Shown: positions 25,206 to 34,828, counted from the first letter of the stretch. The stretch: 64,000 bases of DNA from an uncultured Campylobacter sp. (GCA_946221035.1 CAMIME010000007.1:4180-68179); one strand, 5' to 3'. The notes: generated by a model from the sequence alone, not told the origin. Made by a program: numbers and translations.

Positions 25206-26195
25206 ATGGACGATCCCGGCGCCAACGCGTACGCATCCTACGATCAGGCTGCGGTGCGGTTTTTCGACATTGCCCATGAGGGGGCGCAGCTGCGCACAGT
25301 GGCCCAGGCTACCGGCAGGTTGAGCCATCTCACCGGTATGCGCCCCCGCAGTGTCGTGATCGTGGCAACCGATTCGGTGGCACAGGCCGCGGCGCACGCG
25401 ACCGTCGCCTGGGTTGGGCAGCTTGATGTCCCCGTGACGGTCGCGCGCACGCTGCCCGCGTACGTCGGCGCCCTCGACGTTGTAATCGTCGCAGGAGCGG
25501 AAGCCTCGCGCGAGCGAGACCTGCGCGCGCTGCTCACCGCAGCCGCCCGCGGAGCGGAGGTCATCCTCGCCGGCCCAGGGCAGGGCTTGCTTATCGACGA
25601 CGCCCCGGCCGACACCATCCACATCCCCGCACTTCCCACGGCAGCCGGGGTGTCCCCGGCACGCACCGTGGGGGTCGTGGGGGCGGTCCTTGGCTGCCTC
25701 GCCCAACCTGCTGACTTTGTGGCGGAACGCCTCGAGCTGATCGCGGACGAGGTGGATGCCGAGCTCCAGGCGTTGTCCCCGGAGCGCGACGAGGCGGTGA
25801 ACCCGGGGCGGCAACTGCGTGCGTACGCGGAAGGAGCGCGGGTGGTGCACACCGGCGTGGGGCTGGCGTCCGAGGCGGTAGCGCAGCTTGCTGCTGCAGT
25901 GTGGACATCGCGGGGCATCGCCTCCGGGTACCTTCCCGCTGATGAGCTGCCCGAGGCGCAAGACGCCGCCAACACCGGCGCGGGTGCCGTGCCGCGAGAT
26001 GTGTTTTACGACCCCTTCATCGACGGACCCTCCGAGCTGGTAGGTTTGAAGGCCGTTGTGTGGGCCTGCGATGGCCCGGAAGGCCTGAATGCGAACGGGG
26101 CCCGAGTTGAGTCCGTTGAGGACGAGACTGCCGATCCCGCCGCGCGGGCAATGCGTTTGGTCACCCGGGCGTTCGCAGCGACTGCACTGGGCTAG
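25206..26195 (+). CDS. Rv3256c-like (TobH/SIS-related) protein
   Basis: A 329-residue protein with a sugar-isomerase-like layout: VRFFDIAHEGAQLR, SVVIVATDSVAQAAAH, LDVVIVAGAEAS. It lies between phosphomannomutase and mannose-6-P isomerase, the position of Rv3256c. Catalytic residues of phosphoglucose/phosphomannose isomerases are not evident, so I assign no reaction. It is leaderless: TAGAAT ends 8 nt before the ATG. Confidence 0.75.
   Translation: MDDPGANAYASYDQAAVRFFDIAHEGAQLRTVAQATGRLSHLTGMRPRSVVIVATDSVAQAAAHATVAWVGQLDVPVTVARTLPAYVGALDVVIVAGAEASRERDLRALLTAAARGAEVILAGPGQGLLIDDAPADTIHIPALPTAAGVSPARTVGVVGAVLGCLAQPADFVAERLELIADEVDAELQALSPERDEAVNPGRQLRAYAEGARVVHTGVGLASEAVAQLAAAVWTSRGIASGYLPADELPEAQDAANTGAGAVPRDVFYDPFIDGPSELVGLKAVVWACDGPEGLNANGARVESVEDETADPAARAMRLVTRAFAATALG
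25589..25599 (-). repeat. Dispersed 11-bp word, copy 9
   Basis: GCTTATCGACG in the Rv3256c-like gene, encoding Leu-Ile-Asp-Asp. Confidence 0.85.
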
Positions 26196-26221
26196 CCTGG
26201 GCTGGCTTGTGAGCCCAGTGC
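26184..26221 (+). other. Hairpin with alternative pairing before manA
   Basis: A perfect 10-bp stem GCACTGGGCT / AGCCCAGTGC spans the upstream gene's stop codon. A second CTGGGCT (26197-26203) inside the loop can pair with the same right arm, giving two exclusive hairpins about 30 nt before manA. There is no T-run, so it is not a standard terminator. Confidence 0.4.
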
Positions 26222-26253
26222 GGCTGGCCGGTGGTGGATGAAGGAGATCGTTC

Positions 26254-27450
26254 ATGGAGCACTTGACGGGCGCGCTTCGGGCGTACCCCTGGGGATCCCG
26301 GACCCTACTCGCGCAGCTGCGTGGGACCGCCTCCCCGGCGACCCAGCCCGAGGCGGAGTTGTGGTTTGGGGCGCACCCGGCTGGCCCGGCGACAGTTGGT
26401 GAGCGAGGGCTCGACCAGATCATCGCTGAAGACCCGGTGGGCGCACTAGGGCAGCGGGTGGTGGACACCTTCGGGCCGCAATTGCCGTTCCTGGTCAAAC
26501 TCCTGGCTGCCGCCGAGCCGTTGAGTATTCAGGCTCACCCGTCCCGCGAGCAAGCCGAGGAGGGCTTCGCGCGGGAGAACGCCCTCGGCGTAGCGTTGGA
26601 TGACCCGCGGCGCAACTACAAGGACCCGAACCCGAAGCCGGAGTTGATCGTGGCCCTGACTCCGTTTCGGGCCCTGGCCGGGTTTCGGCCGCCGGCGCAG
26701 ACCGCGGAGCTGTTTCAAGCGCTGAGGGTTGCAGAGCTCGACCGCTACGCGTCGATGCTTCCCGCCGACGGCGAAGGCGATATGCGCGCGCTGTTTACCA
26801 CCCTCATCTCCCTGCCGGGACAGGCGCGCGCCACACTGCTTGACGCGGTGGGCGAGGCGGCACGGCGCCTTGTCGCCGGAAACGAGGGCGACGGCGAGGT
26901 TGCAGGGTGGATCCGCGACGCCGCTTCGGTCTTTATCGAGCTGACCCAGCGCTACCCGGGAGACGTCGGCGCGCTTGCCGCACTCCTGCTCAACGTTGTG
27001 AACCTCGAGCCAGGGGAAGCCGCATACCTGGGTGCGGGGCAGTTGCACGCCTACCTGTCAGGGCTCGGCGTTGAGGTGATGGCCAACTCCGACAACGTCC
27101 TGCGCGGAGGGCTGACGCCGAAGCACGTGGATGTGCCCGAGCTCGTTCGCGTCCTGGACTTCACCCCGCTCGCGTCGCCGCGCGCGGTAACCGAGGAGAC
27201 TATCGACGGCACCCGGTTCACCCTCCCGGTTAAAGCATTCGACGTCACCGTGTCCACCCTGCGCGAGGGGCAGGTGCTGAAGGTGGCGAGCGACGGCCCG
27301 TCGATAGTGCTGTGCACCCAGGGGCGCGTGCGCAGCGGTGAATTTGAGCTGGGGCCGGGAGACGCGGTGTGGATCCCGGCGTCGGAAGGCGAGGCCGTCT
27401 TCAGCACCGTTGGCGAGACCCCGGCGCAGCTGTTCCACGCCACCGCTTAA
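26254..27450 (+). CDS. manA: Mannose-6-phosphate isomerase, class I
   Basis: A 398-residue cupin-type zinc enzyme linking fructose-6-P and mannose-6-P. Key blocks are YPWGSRTLLAQL, AELWFGAHPAGPA, LSIQAHPSREQAEEGF (zinc His), NYKDPNPKPELIVAL and GAGQLHAYLSGLGVEVMANSD. The ribosome site AAGGAG lies 8 nt before the ATG. The stop shares TTAA (27447-27450) with the convergent gene. Confidence 0.95.
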   Translation: MEHLTGALRAYPWGSRTLLAQLRGTASPATQPEAELWFGAHPAGPATVGERGLDQIIAEDPVGALGQRVVDTFGPQLPFLVKLLAAAEPLSIQAHPSREQAEEGFARENALGVALDDPRRNYKDPNPKPELIVALTPFRALAGFRPPAQTAELFQALRVAELDRYASMLPADGEGDMRALFTTLISLPGQARATLLDAVGEAARRLVAGNEGDGEVAGWIRDAASVFIELTQRYPGDVGALAALLLNVVNLEPGEAAYLGAGQLHAYLSGLGVEVMANSDNVLRGGLTPKHVDVPELVRVLDFTPLASPRAVTEETIDGTRFTLPVKAFDVTVSTLREGQVLKVASDGPSIVLCTQGRVRSGEFELGPGDAVWIPASEGEAVFSTVGETPAQLFHATA

Positions 27451-28184
27451 CCCGTTGGGGCGTCGGCTCCGTCCTCGACGGGAATCCGCTCTGCCTCCGA
27501 GGGGGCTGGTGTGGCTTCGCTCGCTTCGGACACCGGAGTTGCCGGATCGGAGGTTTCCTCCGTTCGCGGTGCGGCCGGCGCTGTCGGCTGCGACGGTTCC
27601 ACCGGGGCAACATCGGTTGGGGTAGAGCTGGTGGTCGCCTCGTCCGCTGTCGAAGCAGTGGCAGAAGCCGTAGCCGTCGTCTCCGGGGCAGGAGATGCGG
27701 GAGGCGCAGGAGTCGTGGCAGTCGGGGAAATGTTCGTTGGGCGGTAGACGCGACTCGGTGCTGCGTCGCCCGCACCCGAGTTCACAACGGCGTGCGGGGG
27801 CATGAACGGGTCACTCTCCGCCGCGTATCCCTGGGGCGCAGACGCGTGGGCAGCTCCGGAGATCGCGGCACCGATCGCCTCGGGGTTGTCGCCCTGGATC
27901 GGCTGGGAGGGATTCGACGCGCGCTGCGAGGAGATGCTGGAGGTCCGCCCCGTCGCCGTCGCAGATGTCGTCGGGGGCTGCGCCGAGGTTGAGGTGGTGG
28001 AGCTCGACGCCGTGGACGTTGCCTCGGACTGCGTCGACTCGTCTACAGCGTCAGCGGTGAATCCAGCGCGATTCGAGTGGGACGGGCCGGACCCGGCCCA
28101 GACCGCGAATCCCACGAGGACAGCAAGCAGTACACCCAGCACGGTGAAGACCGCGACGCGTCCGCTGCTGGTGCTCATCCTCAC
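27447..28184 (-). CDS. Membrane-anchored Ser/Thr/Pro/Ala-rich protein
   Basis: A 245-residue protein with one N-terminal hydrophobic helix (about residues 10-30, VAVFTVLGVLLAVLVGFAVW). The rest is a low-complexity tail rich in Thr, Ser, Ala, Pro and Glu with no recognisable domain. The tail is probably extracellular and could be O-mannosylated, since mannose-donor genes adjoin it (inference). Met3 is an alternative start. Confidence 0.7.
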   Translation of the reverse strand: MRMSTSSGRVAVFTVLGVLLAVLVGFAVWAGSGPSHSNRAGFTADAVDESTQSEATSTASSSTTSTSAQPPTTSATATGRTSSISSQRASNPSQPIQGDNPEAIGAAISGAAHASAPQGYAAESDPFMPPHAVVNSGAGDAAPSRVYRPTNISPTATTPAPPASPAPETTATASATASTADEATTSSTPTDVAPVEPSQPTAPAAPRTEETSDPATPVSEASEATPAPSEAERIPVEDGADAPTG

Positions 28185-28454
28185 TACCCGCTCGCAATCC
28201 TCATCTCACGCAACATGGCACCTGGGGCCACTTCTCTGGTCACAACTTGATAACAGTCCGACGGTGGCACCTTTTATAGCATGACAACCCGACGAAGCAG
28301 AACCCCTCACGATGCATCTCGCAGGAATTTTTACGGGAGTGTTCGCGCGTGTCGTTGCGGTGACGTATATAGAGACGTAGACAAGATCGCCTGCGAAGGC
28401 GTTGTAAACCAGATGCGGGCGCGAGCTGCGCCCGGGCATGAAAGGAGCGTGACG
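28185..28454. promoter_or_regulatory. Divergent intergenic region, AT-rich
   Basis: A 270-bp gap between divergent genes. It includes TATAAA-like and TTATCA sequences (minus strand, about 28240-28280) and TATATAGAGACGTAGAC (about 28367-28383, plus strand) as possible -10 regions. No RNA gene or repeat was found. Confidence 0.35.
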
Positions 28455-28808
28455 GTGAGCACCTGGGACGAGGAAATTTTTCGCGTAGAGGCAAACGCAG
28501 ACTTCTTGGACGAGATCGCTGATCTCGACGGGGAGGAGGTCATCGACGCCGTCCGCGACGCCGTGCTGCTGGCCGCGAACCAAGACTCCCCGACGGAGGA
28601 TGAGCTGCTCAACGGCCAAGCGGCGGCAACCATTACGGCGATTTGGTGCGGTGCGCCGTTTTCCGCCGGGGAAATCGCGGAGGCCTACCCCTTCATCCGC
28701 CTGCGTCCGGACGATATCGACGAGTCCCTGATCAACGCCGCCGCCGGTCTGTTGGAAGACGCCGACACGGAGGCGGACCTCGAGCAGTTCCTGGAGGCGC
28801 TGGCCTAA
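28455..28808 (+). CDS. DUF4259 protein
   Basis: A 117-residue acidic protein starting MSTWDEEIFRVEANADFLDE, the DUF4259 layout (W near residue 4, F, then A-x-x-F/W-L-D-E). A strong AAAGGAG lies 7 nt before the GTG. tmk begins directly after its TAA (TAA-ATG), so the two are probably co-transcribed. Function unknown. Confidence 0.8.
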   Translation: MSTWDEEIFRVEANADFLDEIADLDGEEVIDAVRDAVLLAANQDSPTEDELLNGQAAATITAIWCGAPFSAGEIAEAYPFIRLRPDDIDESLINAAAGLLEDADTEADLEQFLEALA

Positions 28809-29423
28809 ATGATCGTCGCTGTCGAAGGCATCGACGGAGCGGGCAAGCACACGCTGGTCACCGCGATCGCCCGCGAGCTCGGCGCCGACACACTCGCCTT
28901 CCCGCGTTACGACGACTCCGTGCACGCCCAACTGGCACAAGAAGCCCTCCACGGTCGAATGGGGGACCTCACCGATTCGGCCTATGCGATGGCGACGTTG
29001 TTCGCACTCGACCGTTTCGGTGCGAAGTCGCAGCTCGAACGCTACGTGGGCGACCAGAATCGGATCATCATCTTGGACCGCTACGTCGCCTCCAACGCGG
29101 CGTACTCGGTTGCGCGCACACAGGACCCGGCAGTATCGCAGTGGGTCTACGACCTCGAATTCGGCAGGCTTGGGCTTCCGCTGCCGGACCTACACGTATT
29201 GGTAGACACGTCCCCCGAGATCGCCCGCGACCGCGCAGCGCAGCGCGAGCGTGACGACGACAGGCGCACGCGCGACCGCTACGAGCGCGACGCCTCCCTG
29301 CAGCAGCGCACCTTCGACGCCTACGTTGCCCTGGCGGAGGCGCAGTGGGCGAGCCGTTGGGTGAGAAGCGCGACCCCGGCGGTTACTATCCAGGAAGTGG
29401 CAAACGTGGCGAAGCAGCGTTAA
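28809..29423 (+). CDS. tmk: Thymidylate kinase
   Basis: A 204-residue dTMP kinase. The P-loop is VEGIDGAGKHTLV (residues 5-17), with His in place of the usual Ser after Lys. Other motifs are the DRF and DRYVASNAAYS dTMP-binding block and a lid RERDDDRRTRDRYER. It supplies dTDP for DNA and dTDP-rhamnose synthesis. It lies directly upstream of mtrAB, the conserved order in mycobacteria (Rv3247c). Confidence 0.94.
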   Translation: MIVAVEGIDGAGKHTLVTAIARELGADTLAFPRYDDSVHAQLAQEALHGRMGDLTDSAYAMATLFALDRFGAKSQLERYVGDQNRIIILDRYVASNAAYSVARTQDPAVSQWVYDLEFGRLGLPLPDLHVLVDTSPEIARDRAAQRERDDDRRTRDRYERDASLQQRTFDAYVALAEAQWASRWVRSATPAVTIQEVANVAKQR

Positions 29424-29442
29424 CGGCTGCGGAGGAGGATAC

Positions 29443-30129
29443 ATGGCGCCGAAAATCCTCGTCGTGGATGATGACCCGGCGATCAATGAGATGCTGACAA
29501 TCGTGCTGGAGGCCGAGGGCTTCCAGACACAGTCGGTCACCGACGGTGCTGAGGCCGTCGACGCGTTTCGGGCCTACGACCCGGATCTGATCCTGCTCGA
29601 CCTCATGCTGCCGGGCGTCAACGGCATCGACATCTGCCGCGAGATCCGCAAGGAGTCGGCGGTGCCGATCGTGATGCTCACCGCGAAGACGGACACCGTC
29701 GACGTCGTCCTCGGTCTGGAGTCAGGCGCGGACGACTACATCACCAAACCGTTCAAGCCCAAGGAGCTGGTGGCGCGCATCCGCGCCAGGCTGCGTCGCA
29801 CCGACGATGAGGGGCCGGGCGACATCGTCCACATCGGCGATCTCACCATCGACGTGCCTCAGCACACCGTCACGCGGGATGACAAAGAGTTGCAGCTCAC
29901 CCCGCTAGAGTTCGATCTGCTGCTGGAGATGGCGCGCAAACCCAACCAGGTGCACAGCCGCGAAGAGCTGCTTGAGTCGGTGTGGGGGTACCGCAACGCG
30001 TCAGATACCCGTTTGGTGAATGTTCATGTGCAGCGCCTGCGGTCCAAGATCGAGCACGACCCGGAGAACCCGGAGATCATCCTCACCGTGCGTGGCGTGG
30101 GGTACAAAACCGGAAAGACCGAGGTGTAG
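29443..30129 (+). CDS. mtrA: Response regulator MtrA
   Basis: A 228-residue OmpR-type regulator. Receiver: acidic pocket VVDDDP, phosphoacceptor Asp53 in ILLDLMLPGVNG, conserved Thr in MLTAKTD, Lys in YITKPFKPKELVAR. The C-terminal winged-helix domain contains LTPLEFDLLLEMARKPNQV and RLVNVHVQRLRSKIE. MtrA controls cell-wall, division and osmotic genes. GGAGGA precedes the ATG. mtrB and lpqB follow. Confidence 0.97.
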   Translation: MAPKILVVDDDPAINEMLTIVLEAEGFQTQSVTDGAEAVDAFRAYDPDLILLDLMLPGVNGIDICREIRKESAVPIVMLTAKTDTVDVVLGLESGADDYITKPFKPKELVARIRARLRRTDDEGPGDIVHIGDLTIDVPQHTVTRDDKELQLTPLEFDLLLEMARKPNQVHSREELLESVWGYRNASDTRLVNVHVQRLRSKIEHDPENPEIILTVRGVGYKTGKTEV

Positions 30130-30141
30130 CAGCTGGACGCG

Positions 30142-31698
30142 TTGAGGCGCGCGCGAGACCGCGTCGCGCATGCATGGTCCACCTCGCTGCAGGTGTGGTT
30201 CGTTGGCACCGTCTTGCTGGTGTCGTCTGTCGTGATGTTCGTGCTGGGTTTCGCACTGGCCTCGGTGGTGACGGACAGGATCACGGCGGCCAAGATTGAC
30301 ACCGCGAGTGTGGAGATCGACCGGGCTCGGGCCAGCGTGGAAGACCAACTGAGCGACACCGGCTCCAACGGTTCCCTGCAGTCGCGGCTGAATTCGGCGC
30401 GCGCCGGGCTCACGCAGCGCGCGCAGGAGTCGGCGAACAACGCGAGGTTCTACGAGCCGGTCCTGATTGCCGAAAGCGCGACGGGGGAGGTGACGTCCTC
30501 GCCCGAGTCGTACCAAATTCCGAAGCAATTGAGCGAGTACGTGGGCGAGAGCAATATCGCCTACCAATTCGCCACAGTGGAGCGGGCCGACGGCAGTGCT
30601 TACGATGCGTTGATCGTCGGCACGCCAACGAGCACGGATATCCCTAACCTGCAGCTGTACCTGGTCATGAACATGGAAAGCGAGGCCTCGACGGTTGCGC
30701 TGATGCGCGGCATCTTGGCGTCCGCGGCCGTGATCGTCGTTGTGCTCCTGATGGGTATTGCTTGGCTGGCTTCGCAGCAGATCGTTGCCCCGGTGCGCTC
30801 CGCGTCCAGGACCGCGCAGCGCTTCGCCTCAGGGCACCTGCGCGAGCGCATGCCTGTCGACGGCGAAGACGAAATGGCCGTCTTGGCCATGTCCTTCAAC
30901 GACATGGCAGACGCGCTGTCCAAACAGATCCGGAACCTGGAGGAGTACGGAGACCTCCAGCGCCAGTTCACCTCCGACGTCTCGCACGAGCTGCGCACGC
31001 CGCTGACCACCGTGCGCATGGCGGCGGATCTCATTGCAGCGAACGAGGATGAGTTGGAACCTGCGACGAAGCGAGCGTCGCAGCTCATGATCACCGAGCT
31101 CGATCGGTTCGAGGCGCTTCTGAACGACTTGCTTGAAATTTCCCGTCACGACGCGGGTGTGGCTGAGCTGTCGGCCGCCAGCGTCGATGCCCGCGCTCCC
31201 GTCTGGTCGGCGTGGGAGCAGACCCGCCACTTGGCCGACGAACACGGGGTCGAGGTGGACTTTGACCTGCCGGATTCCCCGCAAACCATCGACGGGGATG
31301 CGCGACGGATCGAACGGGTGGTGCGAAACCTCCTGGCCAACGCCATCGACCACTCGGAGGGCAACCCGATTCGTGTGCAGATGCGTTCGAACGATGAGGC
31401 CGTTGCTATCACCGTCACAGACGGCGGCGTCGGCCTGAAGCCGGGCGAGGACGAAATGGTATTCAACCGTTTTTGGCGGGCGGATAAGTCACGCAAGCGC
31501 CACTCCGGGGGCACCGGCCTCGGCCTTGCAATCGCCCGGGAGGATGCGCAGTTGCACCGGGGGACGCTGGACGCCGTGGGCGAGTTCGGCGTCGGTTCCC
31601 AGTTCCGTCTGGTGCTTCCGCGCGACCCCGAGGTCGGGTTCCACCAGGCACCGCTGGAGCTGCGTGTCCCGGGCGCGGCAGAACGGGAGGAGCAGTGA
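30142..31698 (+). CDS. mtrB: Sensor histidine kinase MtrB
   Basis: A 518-residue kinase with two membrane helices (about residues 17-40 and 195-215) around an extracellular domain. A HAMP domain follows, then HisKA with FTSDVSHELRTPLTTVRM (phospho-His near 282) and an ATPase domain (NLLANAIDHSEG, VTDGGVGL, GGTGLGLAIA). It phosphorylates MtrA. The start is TTG at 30142. The stop overlaps the lpqB start (GTGATG). Confidence 0.96.
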   Translation: MRRARDRVAHAWSTSLQVWFVGTVLLVSSVVMFVLGFALASVVTDRITAAKIDTASVEIDRARASVEDQLSDTGSNGSLQSRLNSARAGLTQRAQESANNARFYEPVLIAESATGEVTSSPESYQIPKQLSEYVGESNIAYQFATVERADGSAYDALIVGTPTSTDIPNLQLYLVMNMESEASTVALMRGILASAAVIVVVLLMGIAWLASQQIVAPVRSASRTAQRFASGHLRERMPVDGEDEMAVLAMSFNDMADALSKQIRNLEEYGDLQRQFTSDVSHELRTPLTTVRMAADLIAANEDELEPATKRASQLMITELDRFEALLNDLLEISRHDAGVAELSAASVDARAPVWSAWEQTRHLADEHGVEVDFDLPDSPQTIDGDARRIERVVRNLLANAIDHSEGNPIRVQMRSNDEAVAITVTDGGVGLKPGEDEMVFNRFWRADKSRKRHSGGTGLGLAIAREDAQLHRGTLDAVGEFGVGSQFRLVLPRDPEVGFHQAPLELRVPGAAEREEQ

Positions 31699-33413
31699 TG
31701 GGACGTTTTCGATGGGTGTTGGCGGTGTCTGCGTGCAGCGCGCTCGTCACCGTGACGGGCTGCACGTCGCTGCCGACAAATTCCGCCCCGCACGTGTTGC
31801 GGTCGTACTCGCCGGAGGTGAGCGAGGCTCCGGCGGTGGGACCGGTGGACGGCCAGGAACCGGATTTACTGCTTCGCGGTTTTTACGCAGCGAACGCGAT
31901 TCCGGACGGGGACTACGAGGCGGCGCGCTCATTCCTCACCTCCGCCGCGGCCTCGGCGTGGAAGCCGAGCGGGCCGGCGCTCATTGTGGACAGCTTCGGT
32001 CTGACCACGTTGCCAGGGGGCTCGCCGACCAAGCGCAACTTTGCGGTGCACGGCAACGTCGTGGGCATCCTGAGGGTCGGGGGCACGTTCGCGCCCGAGC
32101 GCGGGGTGTACGAGGCGACGATCACGCTGGAGCAGGAGGGCGGCCAGTGGCGCGTGTCTGACTTGCCTGAAGGTGTTGTCATGGAGCGCACCGAGCTGCG
32201 CAACCAGTACCAGCCGTACAACCTGTACTTCTTTGATGAGGAAGACCGCGAGCTGGTCACGGACCGGCGCTGGGTGCATTCCTCCCGCGACACGCTGGCC
32301 TCCAGCCTGGTGGCGCTGCTCATGGAGGGTCCCTCCGAGCGGCTGCGGCCAGCGTTGACCGGGCGGCTCCCATCGCGCGCCACCTTCACCGGTTTCCAGG
32401 ACGGCGCGTACTCCTTCACCGGTTTCGCCGATGTCTCTGCAGAAGAGCGCACGCGCTTCGCGGCGCAGGTTGTCTGGACGCTCGCTTCGGCCGGGGTGAA
32501 CGGGCCCTACACGCTCCTCGCGGACGGGCAACCGTTGGTTGAGAACGCCTCTGAGCTGGACACCGATGACTTCGTGGATGTGAGCCCACTCGTGGAGGTC
32601 GCGGGCGAATCCAAGCTGTACTCGCTTGCGGGCGGCCAGGTTCTGCGGGTGGAAGATGGCGTGGGCACCCCAGTGGAAGGCACGTTGGGGTCCGCGGGTG
32701 ATGTGATGTCGGCAGACATTACCGGCGGCGGCAACTGGGCAGCGGTCTTTGGCAAACCCACGGACGATGAGGACGAAGTGTTCCGGGTGGGTCAACTTGG
32801 TGCCGCCGAACGCGAAGTGCTTCGAGCCCCGACGTTCACCCGGCCGACCTTCGAACCCTACGGCGGGGCGGTGTGGACCGTGGCGGACGGCCGTCGCATC
32901 CTGCGCACGGTCCAGTCCTCGGCGACCGGTGAGATCACCACAGGTGAAGTGACCGCGGCGCTGCCGGATGGTGTGCAGGGCAACATCTCGGTGCTGCGCT
33001 TGTCGCGCACGGGCACCCGCGTTGTCATGGTGATCGACGGCCGGCTGTACACCGGGATCGTGGAGCGGCGCACCTCCGGCGAGCGTTCCATTGTCAACGT
33101 GTTGGAGTACGCCCCGGAACTTGCGGGGTCGGTGATTTCGGCGGAGTGGCGCTCGGACGGATCGTTGATCGTGGGCACCTCCAACGCCACCATCCCGGTG
33201 ATGCGTGTGGAGCAAGACGGCTCGTCAATCACAGCAATGCCCGCGGGCAATATCTCCGCCCCGGTGGTCGCAGTGGCGGCGTCCCCGAACACCCTCTACG
33301 TCACCGACGCCAACGCGCTGCTCCAGGTGCCCGCTACCGGTTCGGACAGCCCGATCTGGCGTGAGGTGCCGGGCCAGGAAGGTGTGCGCGCGCTGCCGAT
33401 TGTGGCGCGCTAG
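31698..33413 (+). CDS. lpqB: Lipoprotein LpqB, MtrAB accessory
   Basis: A 571-residue lipoprotein. Its signal peptide ends in a lipobox VTVTGC (Cys about residue 23), followed by a GerMN-like domain (about 190-310) and a beta-propeller-like C-terminal half. LpqB interacts with the MtrB sensor domain in actinobacteria. GGAGG lies about 7 nt before the ATG; a GTG one codon earlier is also possible. It overlaps mtrB by one base. Confidence 0.94.
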   Translation: MGRFRWVLAVSACSALVTVTGCTSLPTNSAPHVLRSYSPEVSEAPAVGPVDGQEPDLLLRGFYAANAIPDGDYEAARSFLTSAAASAWKPSGPALIVDSFGLTTLPGGSPTKRNFAVHGNVVGILRVGGTFAPERGVYEATITLEQEGGQWRVSDLPEGVVMERTELRNQYQPYNLYFFDEEDRELVTDRRWVHSSRDTLASSLVALLMEGPSERLRPALTGRLPSRATFTGFQDGAYSFTGFADVSAEERTRFAAQVVWTLASAGVNGPYTLLADGQPLVENASELDTDDFVDVSPLVEVAGESKLYSLAGGQVLRVEDGVGTPVEGTLGSAGDVMSADITGGGNWAAVFGKPTDDEDEVFRVGQLGAAEREVLRAPTFTRPTFEPYGGAVWTVADGRRILRTVQSSATGEITTGEVTAALPDGVQGNISVLRLSRTGTRVVMVIDGRLYTGIVERRTSGERSIVNVLEYAPELAGSVISAEWRSDGSLIVGTSNATIPVMRVEQDGSSITAMPAGNISAPVVAVAASPNTLYVTDANALLQVPATGSDSPIWREVPGQEGVRALPIVAR

Positions 33414-33420
33414 CAGAGCC

Positions 33421-34044
33421 ATGGTCAGGTTCGGGGAGATCGGGGAGCTCATCTTCCCGCAGCGCTGCGCAGGTTGCGATACTCCCGGGCCGTTGCTTTG
33501 CGACGGCTGCCGTACCCACCTCGCTGCCCCACCCTCACGCGTCTTTCCGCACACGCCCCCGTTGGTCCCCGTGTTCGCGCTCGGCCCGTACGCCGACCCG
33601 CATCGCGCCGTGATCTTAGCCATGAAGGAAAAGCGGAACATGGCGGTGCGCGCCCATGTCGGCGCGGTGCTCGCCGCGGCGCTGGAGTATTTGGAGGCGC
33701 GCGGCGAGATCCCGACCGGCTGCGTCCTGGTGCCGGCGCCAACGCGGGCGGCGTCGGCAAGGCAGCGGGGAGGCGACCCGGTGGAGCAGGTGTGCCGGGC
33801 AAGCGGGCGGCCGGTTGCGGGGGTGCTCTCGCTCGCGCCTTCCACCGCCGATCAAAGCGGGCTGGACCAGAGTGCGCGCCGGGCCAACATGAGCAGGGCC
33901 GTGCGTCTTGCGGGGGTTCCCCGCGGCCGCGTCATTGTGGTGGACGACGTGGTGACAACCGGGGCGACGCTCCAAGCCAGCGTGGCCGCGATTCTCGCAG
34001 CCGGGGGAGACGTCGCCGCCTGCTTGACGCTGTGCGCCGCATAA
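33421..34044 (+). CDS. comF: ComF-family phosphoribosyltransferase-like protein
   Basis: A 207-residue ComFC-type protein. Zinc-knuckle cysteines 16, 19, 27 and 30 (CAGC...CDGC), VPAPTRAASARQRGGDP, and the PRPP-loop VIVVDDVVTTGATL near residue 170 are present. In naturally competent bacteria ComFC is needed for DNA uptake; in actinobacteria the conserved gene beside lpqB has no proven role. Confidence 0.9.
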   Translation: MVRFGEIGELIFPQRCAGCDTPGPLLCDGCRTHLAAPPSRVFPHTPPLVPVFALGPYADPHRAVILAMKEKRNMAVRAHVGAVLAAALEYLEARGEIPTGCVLVPAPTRAASARQRGGDPVEQVCRASGRPVAGVLSLAPSTADQSGLDQSARRANMSRAVRLAGVPRGRVIVVDDVVTTGATLQASVAAILAAGGDVAACLTLCAA

Positions 34045-34083
34045 TCCGGTAGGAGGTCGTGACGGATTGGTCATAACCAGTTG

Positions 34084-34089
34084 TATAGT
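34084..34089 (+). promoter_or_regulatory. Candidate -10 of hpf
   Basis: TATAGT, about 40 nt before the hpf ATG, which has its own GGGAGGA ribosome site. A matching -35 is not clear. Confidence 0.45.
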
Positions 34090-34129
34090 GGTGGGTGACA
34101 CAGTTCCTACGAGTTGAGGGAGGACGCAG

Positions 34130-34828
34130 ATGACTTCTGCAGAACACACCGACGTACTCAGCCCCGAAGCACAGGTGACCATCACCGGCCGCAATGTGGA
34201 GGTGCCGGAGCACTTCCAGGAACGCGTCAACACCAAACTGGCCAGGATTGAGAAGCTCGATCCGTCGTTGACCTCGTTCCATGTGGAGCTCAAGCACGAA
34301 CCGAACCCCCGCCGCGAGGCACAGGCCAACCGCATCCAGATCACCGCAACTGGTGCGGGCCACCTCGCCCGCGCCGAGGCGAAGGAAGACAGCTTCTACG
34401 CCGCGCTGGAGACTGCAATTGGCAAGTTGGAGCGTTCCCTGCGAAAGGTCAAGGCTCGCCGCGGCATCGCGATGTCCGGTCACCGCGCGCCGAAATCGAC
34501 TGGCGTGATGGCCGCGGAGATCGAACGCGAGCAAGCGAAGGCGGCTGAAGCGCAGCCAGGCAAGTACGACGTTGACCCGTACGCCGATCAGGTGGACGAT
34601 GTCACCCCCGGCCAGATCGTGCGCAAGAAGACGCACCCGAACTCGCCGAAGAGCGTGGATGACGCGTTGAGCGAGATGGAGCTCGTGGGCCACGACTTTT
34701 ACCTCTTCATCAACGAGGAAACCAACCGCCCGGCCGTGGTGTATCGCCGCCACGCCTTCGACTACGGCTTGATCGAGCTCGCGTCGGAGGATGAGATCGA
34801 GGCGGAGAAGAAGGTAGAGAAGAACTAG
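34130..34828 (+). CDS. hpf: Long-form ribosome hibernation promoting factor
   Basis: A 232-residue protein with an N-terminal RaiA/HPF ribosome-binding domain (VTITGRNVEVPEHFQERV, residues 16-33) and a C-terminal dimerisation domain (MELVGHDFYLFINEETNRPA, about 182-201, then VVYRRHAFDYGLIEL). The long form dimerises 70S ribosomes in stationary phase. It is followed by a strong terminator before secA1. Confidence 0.95.
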   Translation: MTSAEHTDVLSPEAQVTITGRNVEVPEHFQERVNTKLARIEKLDPSLTSFHVELKHEPNPRREAQANRIQITATGAGHLARAEAKEDSFYAALETAIGKLERSLRKVKARRGIAMSGHRAPKSTGVMAAEIEREQAKAAEAQPGKYDVDPYADQVDDVTPGQIVRKKTHPNSPKSVDDALSEMELVGHDFYLFINEETNRPAVVYRRHAFDYGLIELASEDEIEAEKKVEKN

